12,863 nucleotides of DNA from JBGTCY01 sp041748615 (GTDB lineage: Bacteria; Bacteroidota; Bacteroidia; Chitinophagales; CAIOSU01): contig JBGTCY010000233.1 of the NCBI GenBank assembly GCA_041748615.1, positions 1-12,863 of the forward strand. The letters run 5' to 3'. A model generated the notes under the pieces. It was not told where the DNA came from. It did not search any database and worked only from the letters and a program-made list of their open reading frames with translations. Every line of letters starts with the position of its first letter. Within the stretch, counting starts at the first letter, position 1. Positions 6,848 to 12,863 of this stretch are shown piece by piece. Position numbers and translations under genes: made by a program.

Positions 6848-7104
6848 GGAAAATTAGATTTAAGATTTTAGGATTTAGAAAAACTTTAAATATTAAACTT
6901 TAAACTCTGCCCTTCTCCCGCGAAGGTAATGAACTTCAATCGCGGGACGCTGCGAGTCAAAGAAAGACATAGTCGTACAATGCAAGCGCCACTGAATTTT
7001 TTTTCACGAAATAATCAGGCGATAATGGGGGAAAGTTGATTTAACTTTAATTTTAAAGGCGTTTTGATTTTTCAATCATTTTTTTTTGACTAACAAACTC
7101 GATT
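6848..7104. repeat. Intergenic region with AT-rich direct repeats and an inverted repeat
   Basis: This 257-base gap separates two plus-strand genes. It begins with degenerate GATTTA-type units (6857-6878) and two exact copies of AAACTTTAAA (6881-6890, 6895-6904). An 8-bp perfect inverted repeat follows: TCCCGCGA (6916-6923) and TCGCGGGA (6940-6947) around a 16-base loop. The loop contains AATGAACTTCA, also found at 4629-4639 beside the nested palindrome. There is no T tract after the stem, so it is not a clear terminator. No exact TAnnTTTG box was seen before accD. Confidence 0.6.
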
Positions 7105-7962
7105 TTGGAAAATATTAAAGTAGGCTGGTTTATCCGGGACAAAGAAGGGATTACAACTTCCACGCAGGAAAAGAAGGAAATTCCGGAAGGCATTTGGTAC
7201 AAGTGTCCGGGGTGCAAGGCGGCATTGACGCTGAAAGAGTTGCGCGAAAATTTGTATGTATGCAGACATTGCAGCCATCATGCGCGTATCGGGTCGCATG
7301 AGTATTTCAGTATTTTGTTTGATGACGGTAAATGCAAAGAGTTGTCTGGCGGGCTGCAACCGGTGGACATGCTGACTTTTCAGGATATGAAAACTTATCC
7401 CGAGCGGATTGAGGAAAGCCGGAAAAAGAGCGGATTGGATGATGCCATGCGGGTGGCTCATGGAAAGATTGACGGAAAAAATGTAGTGGTGGCGTGTATG
7501 GATTTTGATTTTATTGGCGGTAGCATGGGCTCTGTAGTTGGCGAAAAAATTGCGCGTTCGGTGGATTTTTGTATTAAGAAAAAACATTCGCTGCTGATTA
7601 TCAGCAAATCGGGAGGCGCGCGCATGATGGAAGGCGCGTTTTCACTGATGCAGATGGCGAAAACTACCGCAAAACTCACTCAATTATCAGCGGCAAAACT
7701 GCCTTTTATTTCTCTGCTGACCGACCCCACTACGGGAGGCGTAACGGCTTCATTCGCCATGTTGGGCGACATCATCCTTGCCGAGCCGGATGCACTCATC
7801 GGGTTTGCCGGTCCCCGCGTGATTAAAGAAACCATAAAACGCGATTTGCCGGAAGGTTTTCAGCGCAGCGAGTTTCTGCTTGAACATGGTTTTATTGACA
7901 AAATCGTTGCGCGTAAAGCGCTCAGGCAAACGATAGGAGACCTTATGGGAATGATGCGGTAA
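7105..7962 (+). CDS. accD: Acetyl-CoA carboxylase carboxyltransferase subunit beta
   Basis: AccD forms the carboxyltransferase with AccA, moving CO2 from biotin carboxyl carrier protein to acetyl-CoA to make malonyl-CoA for fatty-acid synthesis in the cytoplasm. The 285-residue protein has the N-terminal four-cysteine zinc ribbon (C34, C37, C53, C56) and the crotonase-like carboxyltransferase core. Core blocks include FIGGSMGSVVGEKIAR, SKSGGARMMEGAFSLMQMAK, LTDPTTGGVTASFAMLGD and IGFAGPRVIKETI. Sequence and length read like Bacteroidota AccD. The start is TTG at 7105: an in-frame TGA lies at 7087-7089 and there is no ATG between. The following residues match the usual N terminus (a W-F-x-R-x-x-x-G-I-T pattern). 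accA is not in the window. The gene ends 9 bases from the convergent crotonase gene. Confidence 0.97.
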   Translation: MENIKVGWFIRDKEGITTSTQEKKEIPEGIWYKCPGCKAALTLKELRENLYVCRHCSHHARIGSHEYFSILFDDGKCKELSGGLQPVDMLTFQDMKTYPERIEESRKKSGLDDAMRVAHGKIDGKNVVVACMDFDFIGGSMGSVVGEKIARSVDFCIKKKHSLLIISKSGGARMMEGAFSLMQMAKTTAKLTQLSAAKLPFISLLTDPTTGGVTASFAMLGDIILAEPDALIGFAGPRVIKETIKRDLPEGFQRSEFLLEHGFIDKIVARKALRQTIGDLMGMMR

Positions 7963-7971
7963 ATAAATTTC

Positions 7972-8799
7972 TCACTTCCCCTTCCAAACCGGCTGACGCT
8001 TTTCCATAAACGCCTGTAAGCCTTCGGCAGCATCTTCGGTTTGCAGCACTTGCTGTAACATGCCGAGTAAAAATTGATGTTGTTTCGCGGATTCCACATT
8101 TTTCAATTCATCCCACGCTTTTAATCCGAGGCGGATGGCTGACGGTGAAAGTGTTTTTATTTCAGCGACCAATGCATTGACCGTGTCATCTAATTCACTG
8201 AGTTCGACAACCTGAGTGGCAAGTCCGTATTCAAGCGCTTCCTGTGCCGACAAAGATTTCGCTCTCATGCAATAGTCTAACAGTTGACGCGCGGACATCA
8301 AGGGCGCGAGACTCGCCATCACCTGCATGGGCCAAATGCCGCGCTTCACTTCGGGCAAGCTGAATTGCACATTCTTTGACGCAATCACATGCGTGCAGCC
8401 GCAGACCAAGAGATGCGCGCCTGCCAAAACATTGCCATGCACCCGCGCGATACACGGCTTATGCAAATGAACAAACGCATCACCTAAAGCGACTTGACCG
8501 GGTGGCTCCGGAATGGATGACTGTTTACCCTCGGATTGACCGGCAAAGGCTTTCAAGTCAGCGCCCGCGCAGAAGATATCGCCATTCGCCCGGAGGACAA
8601 CCGCCCAAATTTCATTGTGATGATGGGCGTGGTTGAGCGCATAGACAATCTCGTTCATCATCACCGGATTCATGGCGTTTTTCTTTTCCGGGCGATTCAA
8701 AGTAATCGTCAGAACATGGTCCTGCACATCAACAAGGAGATAGGCAAATGTCTGTGCAGCTAAGTTCCGGGTTTGTTCAGGGGAGTAAATTGCAGGCAT
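7972..8799 (-). CDS. Enoyl-CoA hydratase/isomerase family protein (crotonase fold)
   Basis: This 275-residue crotonase-superfamily protein probably hydrates or isomerises an acyl-CoA. It shows LNRPEKKNAM (34-43), the first oxyanion-hole segment CAGADLKAF (77-85), the second segment VHGNVLAGAH with Gly127, and SLPEVKRGIWP (147-157). By hand alignment to rat enoyl-CoA hydratase, Glu150 matches catalytic Glu164, but the Glu144 position is Leu130. A hydratase normally uses both glutamates, so a one-acid isomerase or another crotonase activity is plausible. Exact substrate, and whether it serves fatty-acid or amino-acid breakdown, cannot be told. The ATG at 8799 is 43 bases downstream of the bshC stop on the same strand, with no terminator seen between, so the two are probably co-transcribed. 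Confidence 0.9.
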   Translation of the reverse strand: MPAIYSPEQTRNLAAQTFAYLLVDVQDHVLTITLNRPEKKNAMNPVMMNEIVYALNHAHHHNEIWAVVLRANGDIFCAGADLKAFAGQSEGKQSSIPEPPGQVALGDAFVHLHKPCIARVHGNVLAGAHLLVCGCTHVIASKNVQFSLPEVKRGIWPMQVMASLAPLMSARQLLDYCMRAKSLSAQEALEYGLATQVVELSELDDTVNALVAEIKTLSPSAIRLGLKAWDELKNVESAKQHQFLLGMLQQVLQTEDAAEGLQAFMEKRQPVWKGK

Positions 8800-8842
8800 T
8801 TAAGATATATTTTGGAAGGACAAACTTGAGAAAAAATATTTT

Positions 8843-10444
8843 CTATCCCTCATCAATCATCACCAAAAATTCTTTCCGAAACGGATTGAATTCTTTTTTC
8901 ATCAGATTGATTAATTCATCTCCGTCTTGCGCGTAAAATGGGAAAAAGTTTTCGACTCTCTCCTGGAGATTTTGATTGGGGAAAAGTTTTGATTTCACGT
9001 TTTTCAACTGATTGAGCGCGGTTTCAAAATTTCTTTTTTCCGCCCGCATGATTTTTTTCTCCAAACCTTCCAGCCCGTTCAGCAGTGCGGCTTTTTGCGC
9101 CTCTACCGCGCCTTGCAGTGTCGGGTCAATGGTGAGCGCTTTTTTCAAGGCTTCATTCAGGCTGTTTTCAATCGTTTGTTTTTCGGCTGTCAAATCAAGA
9201 GTGTTTTCCGAATTTTTATTTACAAATTTTTTCACCATCGTTTCTTCATCCTCAAACAATTCATTCAGTGAAAGGTTGAGTTTATTGAGTTTTTTGCGGG
9301 TGTTTGCGTCAATCAGCATCGCGGAGTTGCGCAGGATTAACATCGGAAAATTCACGCGGTAATGTTCGAAAATGGATTTTTGCTGCAGCCAGTATGAAAG
9401 CTCCCCCGCGCCACCCACGTAAGCGAGATTGGGCAAAATGGTTTCCTGGTAAAGGGGGCGCAGCATCACATTCGGACTGAATCTTTCTGGAAATTCACGG
9501 ACTTCACGGATGATTTCATCTTTGGTGAATGAAAAGGAAGTATTGAGTACTTCAAACTTTTCCTGCTGCTCATTGAAAACAATGCGTTCGCGGCTTCCTT
9601 CACTCAAGTAAAACAAATTGATTTCACGGGGATGCGCCTGCGTGTCATATCCGGCTTGCTGCAATAATCGCCCGGTTGATTCCGATAATTTTTGACTCTG
9701 CGGGTTGATTAATTCCTCTTCTATGACCGGGGCGAATAGTTTTTTAAAAGATTGATTATCCGGGTTCAACACGACCAAACCGTGCGCGCCAAACAGATTA
9801 TTTACCAAGTGCAGAGTCGCATCCGCCAGCGTTGTTTGTTGCGTGAAAGCATCTTTCAACAAACTGATTGCTTCATTGGAAAATTGTTTACCAGCAAGTA
9901 AGGTTTCCGCTTCTTCTAAAAGCGGCTGCACATGATTCAAAGGAAGTCTGCCGCAAGCACCCCTTTGATTTTCCTGCCACTCTAATTTTTTTCCAAAAAA
10001 ATACGTGTGATTGATTTCTTCGAAATCATGGTCTTCAGCGCCCATGAAATAGACAGGTACAAAATGTTTTTCCGGAAAGGCTTCAGCAAGCTGACTGGCG
10101 GTATGAATCGTGCTGATGATTTTATAAATAAAATAAAGGGGACCCGTGAAAAGTATCGGCTGATGAGCGGTTGTGACAGTGAAAGTATTCTCACTGCTCA
10201 GTAATTCGATATTTTTTGCGGCAGCCGGATGCAGTTGAATTTTTTGACAGGCTTGTTTCAGCGTTTGGGAAAGGACAGTTCTGTTTTCTTTTGAAAAAGT
10301 TTTGTCTTGTATGATTTTTTCAAAAGCGTTAAAATCAAAAGGATATTGATAAAACGGTTTTAATTTTTCCGCGCCTGAGAGATAATCACGGATGAGCGGT
10401 GACAAAAAAGGAAGGGAAGTATAATTGAGCGGGCTGACAGTCAT
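8843..10444 (-). CDS. bshC: Bacillithiol biosynthesis cysteine-adding enzyme BshC
   Basis: BshC is assigned the last step of bacillithiol synthesis, joining cysteine to glucosaminyl-malate in the cytoplasm. With ATG at 10444 the protein has 533 residues, the usual BshC length. Family blocks are clear: a nucleotide-transferase-like core with TAHQPILFTGPLYFIYKI, then PVYFMGAEDHDFEEINH, then MLRPLYQETILPNLAYVGG followed by GAGELSYW. The C-terminal third (about 385-500) is charged and helical and fits the family's coiled coil. A TTG one codon upstream (10447) is possible, but the adjacent ATG is the better start. bshA and bshB are not in the window. It lies between rimO and a crotonase gene, all on the minus strand. 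A 280-base repeat-rich gap upstream suggests it may have its own promoter. Confidence 0.95.
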   Translation of the reverse strand: MTVSPLNYTSLPFLSPLIRDYLSGAEKLKPFYQYPFDFNAFEKIIQDKTFSKENRTVLSQTLKQACQKIQLHPAAAKNIELLSSENTFTVTTAHQPILFTGPLYFIYKIISTIHTASQLAEAFPEKHFVPVYFMGAEDHDFEEINHTYFFGKKLEWQENQRGACGRLPLNHVQPLLEEAETLLAGKQFSNEAISLLKDAFTQQTTLADATLHLVNNLFGAHGLVVLNPDNQSFKKLFAPVIEEELINPQSQKLSESTGRLLQQAGYDTQAHPREINLFYLSEGSRERIVFNEQQEKFEVLNTSFSFTKDEIIREVREFPERFSPNVMLRPLYQETILPNLAYVGGAGELSYWLQQKSIFEHYRVNFPMLILRNSAMLIDANTRKKLNKLNLSLNELFEDEETMVKKFVNKNSENTLDLTAEKQTIENSLNEALKKALTIDPTLQGAVEAQKAALLNGLEGLEKKIMRAEKRNFETALNQLKNVKSKLFPNQNLQERVENFFPFYAQDGDELINLMKKEFNPFRKEFLVMIDEG

Positions 10445-10499
10445 CAATGAAAAAGTTTAAATGATTGAGTCCACTCTGAAAAGGCTAAAAAAATTAAAT

Positions 10500-10595
10500 T
10501 GCCACTAAGACTCAAAATCACAAAGTTTCACAAAGAATTGATTACCACCAAACCTGAACTTTGTGTTTTCTTTGTGCCATCGTGTCTTCGTGGCA
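10500..10595. repeat. Imperfect inverted repeat with CACAAAG arms
   Basis: The arms are 10500-10535 and 10559-10595 with a 23-base spacer. Aligned as reverse complements they match at 27 of about 37 positions, including TGCCAC, AAGAC and two CACAAAG blocks. From memory, arms of the type GCCACGAAGACAC...CACAAAG recur in gaps of Bacteroidota and related genomes; I could not check this. It lies 55 bases upstream of bshC, so it could form a stem in that gene's leader or be a mobile repeat remnant. Confidence 0.75.
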
Positions 10596-10643
10596 TAAAA
10601 TACTTTTCTGAATAGACTCAAATATTTTCACACAAAAATTTAA

Positions 10644-10663
10644 GGTGCAAAACAAATTGCACC
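10644..10663 (-). terminator. Probable terminator hairpin after rimO
   Basis: GGTGCAA (10644-10650) and TTGCACC (10657-10663) form a perfect 7-bp stem with a 6-base loop. On the minus strand the stem is followed by TTAAATTTTTG, a moderately T-rich tail. It is 62 bases past the rimO stop, which suits termination of the ftsY-rimO transcript. Confidence 0.55.
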
Positions 10664-10675
10664 ACTTTTTTGGGT

Positions 10676-10702
10676 GGTCACCCTGAGCGGAGTCGAAGGG
10701 GA
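10676..10702. repeat. REP-like repeat fragment next to rimO
   Basis: The stretch TCACCCTGAGCGGAGTCGA (10678-10696) followed by AGGG matches an intergenic repeat I recall from many bacterial genomes, normally with a TGACC right end that completes the palindrome. Here the left arm GGTCACCCT is intact, but the right arm continues AGGGGAGC, so it is degenerate or truncated. It lies 22 bases beyond the rimO stop. Confidence 0.55.
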
Positions 10703-10724
10703 GCGATTGCCCACGCATGATTTA

Positions 10725-12068
10725 CTACGCAAGTGCACTTTGTCCTACACCCACCACTTCTCCCCACAAATCGAATTCATCCGCACGGGAGATTTTGATA
10801 TTGGCAAAATCACCGATTCTGACATACTGAGTGGAAGCATCCACCAGCACTTCATTATCCACCTCCGGTGAATCAAATTCGGTTCTTCCGATGAAATACG
10901 CTCCTTCCTTCCGGTCGAAAAGCGTTTTGAATGTTTTACCCACCTTCGTTTGATTGAGTTCCAAAGAAATTCCTTCCTGCAAAGCCATCAGTTCTTCGAG
11001 CCTCCGTTTTTTGGTGTTTGCCGGAACATCATCGGGCATGTCATAAGCGGAAGTTCCTTCTTCGTGCGAGTAAGTGAACACCCCCAGCCTGTCGAATCTT
11101 GTCGTTTCAACAAACCGCATTAGCTCCTGAAAATCCTTTTTAGTTTCCCCCGGAAATCCTACGAGCATGGTCGTTCTGAGAGCGATACCCGGCACTTTCT
11201 CCCGGATTTGATGTACTAATTCGATGGTTTCTTCCTGCGTGATTTGTCTTTTCATCCTGCTCAAAACCGGGTTGCTGATGTGTTGCAGCGGAATATCGAG
11301 ATAGTTACAAACTTTCTGACTGGCATTCATCGCGTCCAAAATCTCCAGCGGAAATTTATTGGGGTACGCATAGTGCAGGCGAATCCACTCGATGCCCTCC
11401 ACTTCCGAAAGTTTTAATAGCAGTTCGGGTAATATCCTTTTTTTGTAAAGGTCAAGACCATAATAAGTCAGTTCCTGCGCAATCAGCATGATTTCCTTCA
11501 CGCCCTGCGCGGCAATGTGACGGGCTTCTTTCAGAATCTCCTCAACCGGTTTTGAAACGTGTTTTCCCCGCATCAGTGGAATGGCACAAAATGAACAAGT
11601 GCGGTTACAGCCTTCGGATATTTTGAGATACGCATAATGTTCAGGCGTACTGAGTACCCGTTCGCCAATGAGTTCATGTTTGTAATCCGCTCCCAGACGG
11701 TGCAGCAAGCCCGGCAATTCCATGGTGCCAAACCAACCGTCAACGCCCCGGATGGATTCATTGAGTTCGTTCTTATAGCGGTGAGAAAGACAGCCGGTCA
11801 CAAACACTTTTTCCACTTCACCCGCCTGTTTGGCATCCACATACTGTAAAATCGTGTTGATGGATTCTTCCTTTGCCCGTTCAATGAATCCGCAGGTATT
11901 AATCACGACTACATTCGCGGAAGTGTCACCCGCACCCTCAACTTCAAGGTGACGCGCCTCAATTTGATTGCCTTTCAGTTGACCCAGCAACACTTCAGAG
12001 TCCACCATGTTTTTGGAACATCCAAGTGTGATGATATTGACTTTATATGAACGGGTTTTGGTTTTCAA
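10725..12068 (-). CDS. rimO: Ribosomal protein S12 methylthiotransferase RimO
   Basis: RimO is a radical-SAM enzyme with two [4Fe-4S] clusters that adds a methylthio group to a conserved aspartate of ribosomal protein S12. The 447 residues show the N-terminal cluster domain with Cys17 (LGCSKNMVDSE), Cys59 (NTCGFI) and Cys93 (TGCLS). The radical-SAM motif CNRTCSFC follows (C154, C158, C161). The catalytic barrel has IRLHYAYPNKFP and DIPLQHISNPVLSRMKR, and a C-terminal TRAM domain starts at about 372. LGCSKN and the S12-type barrel favour RimO over MiaB. The start is TTG at 12068: an in-frame TAG is two codons upstream, and MKTK fits Bacteroidota homologues. It begins 35 bases after the ftsY stop, consistent with a conserved ftsY-rimO operon. 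Confidence 0.96.
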   Translation of the reverse strand: MKTKTRSYKVNIITLGCSKNMVDSEVLLGQLKGNQIEARHLEVEGAGDTSANVVVINTCGFIERAKEESINTILQYVDAKQAGEVEKVFVTGCLSHRYKNELNESIRGVDGWFGTMELPGLLHRLGADYKHELIGERVLSTPEHYAYLKISEGCNRTCSFCAIPLMRGKHVSKPVEEILKEARHIAAQGVKEIMLIAQELTYYGLDLYKKRILPELLLKLSEVEGIEWIRLHYAYPNKFPLEILDAMNASQKVCNYLDIPLQHISNPVLSRMKRQITQEETIELVHQIREKVPGIALRTTMLVGFPGETKKDFQELMRFVETTRFDRLGVFTYSHEEGTSAYDMPDDVPANTKKRRLEELMALQEGISLELNQTKVGKTFKTLFDRKEGAYFIGRTEFDSPEVDNEVLVDASTQYVRIGDFANIKISRADEFDLWGEVVGVGQSALA

Positions 12069-12103
12069 GCGCTATTTTAAGGTCTTTCGAAAATGGAAGG
12101 CTG

Positions 12104-12863
12104 TTATTTTCCTTTGAACAAAGAATCCACGAATTCCATCCGGTTAAACAGTTGCAGGTCTTCTTTTTTTTCACCGATGCCGATGTATTTTACCGGTATT
12201 TTAAACTGGTCAACTATTCCCAGTACCACCCCACCCTTTGCCGTACCATCCAACTTAGTGATACACAGGGCGTTCACATCGGTTGCCGCAGTAAATTGTT
12301 TTGCTTGTTCAATGGCATTTTGACCGGTAGAACCGTCCAGCACTAACAGAATTTCATGAGGCGCTTCCGGAATTAACTTCTGCATCACGCGCCTCACTTT
12401 ACTGAGTTCGTCCATCAGATGTTTCTTGTTGTGCAGACGACCCGCAGTGTCAATAATCACCACGTCCATCCCTTTAGCGATGCCGGACTCCAACGTGTCA
12501 TACGCGACTGAAGCCGGGTCTGCATTTTCCTGTTTTTTGATGAGCTGCACTCCGATTCTTTCCGACCAGATAGTCAACTGGTCCACCGCTGCCGCCCTGA
12601 ACGTATCGGCAGCGCCCAGCATCACATTTTTTCCGGCATTTTTAAACTGCCACGCCAATTTCCCGATGGTTGTTGTTTTGCCCACACCATTCACGCCAAC
12701 CACCATAATTACATAAGGTTTTGTGGTGATTGCTTCGCTGAAATTTGTTAAATCTTTGACATTTCCTTCCACCAGAATTTTAATAACCTCTTCCTGAAGG
12801 ATTCCGTTTAACTCATCCGTATTTAAAAACTTATCTCGCGCAACACGTTCTTCCAATGCCTTG
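12104..12863 (-). CDS. ftsY: Signal recognition particle receptor FtsY (partial, N terminus outside window)
   Basis: FtsY is the membrane-associated SRP receptor GTPase that docks ribosome-SRP complexes for co-translational insertion of membrane proteins. About 252 codons are present and the frame stays open to the right edge (the last readable codons there give K-A-L-E-E-R), so the N terminus lies outside. The G-domain motifs are intact: GVNGVGKTTTIGKL (G1, about 12697-12656), AADTFRAAAVDQL, DTAGRLHNKKHLMDEL, the TKLDGTAKGG guanine-specificity loop, and the closing YIGIGEKKEDLQLF. The N-domain helices are only partly included. The visible part matches the usual NG-domain length, and only a short N-terminal extension should be missing. 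rimO follows 35 bases downstream on the same strand. Confidence 0.97.
   Translation of the reverse strand, partial: KALEERVARDKFLNTDELNGILQEEVIKILVEGNVKDLTNFSEAITTKPYVIMVVGVNGVGKTTTIGKLAWQFKNAGKNVMLGAADTFRAAAVDQLTIWSERIGVQLIKKQENADPASVAYDTLESGIAKGMDVVIIDTAGRLHNKKHLMDELSKVRRVMQKLIPEAPHEILLVLDGSTGQNAIEQAKQFTAATDVNALCITKLDGTAKGGVVLGIVDQFKIPVKYIGIGEKKEDLQLFNRMEFVDSLFKGK

Noticed and set aside
6848..7104. Terminator after the EthA-like gene
   Set aside because: The only good stem (6916-6947) has a 16-base loop and no following T tract.
7090..7587. 165-codon minus-strand open frame over accD
   Set aside because: It is antisense to a clear accD; the translation looks like a reversed shadow with no motif.
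10445..10447. TTG one codon before the bshC ATG as the true start
   Set aside because: An ATG follows immediately and gives the usual length, so there is no reason to prefer TTG.
12854..12856. Complete ftsY starting at position 12856
   Set aside because: The codon is TTG, the frame remains open to the window edge, and known FtsY proteins continue upstream with similar residues, so it is an internal Leu.

Overview
The window looks like an ordinary chromosomal stretch of a member of the Bacteroidota, probably near the Chitinophagales/Sphingobacteriales. The grounds are the ftsY-rimO pair, a bacillithiol-synthesis gene (bshC), an accD whose sequence reads like Bacteroidota homologues, starts without clear Shine-Dalgarno sequences, and matches to the Bacteroidota -7 promoter box TAnnTTTG. 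No tRNA, rRNA, CRISPR array, transposase or phage gene was seen.

Layout. Positions 1-172 hold a plus-strand terminator and a 15-bp perfect inverted repeat. A small secreted or anchored Ig-like protein (173-628, minus) follows a CHASE3-type sensor histidine kinase (755-2182, minus). Divergent from the kinase is an 80-residue orphan protein (2324-2566, plus). Next are a membrane-anchored PhoD-like metallophosphatase (2775-4415, minus) and a TVP38/VTT membrane protein (4689-5255, minus), separated by a 140-bp nested palindromic element. Divergent from these is an EthA-like flavin monooxygenase (5372-6847, plus), then accD (7105-7962, plus). Convergent with accD is a long minus-strand series: ftsY (cut by the right edge), rimO, a repeat-rich gap, bshC and a crotonase-family enoyl-CoA hydratase/isomerase.

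How the genes relate. The right half is core metabolism and protein handling: SRP receptor, ribosomal protein S12 methylthiolation, low-molecular-weight thiol synthesis, and the first committed step of fatty-acid synthesis. The left half is accessory: sensing, an envelope phosphatase, and a Baeyer-Villiger-type oxygenase. I see no evidence of a new defence or mobile system. The most unusual material is in the gaps, which carry at least four different palindromic or inverted-repeat elements. One overlaps a possible start codon and another sits between rimO and bshC. Two genes (accD, rimO) appear to use TTG starts. The crotonase lacks one of the two usual catalytic glutamates.
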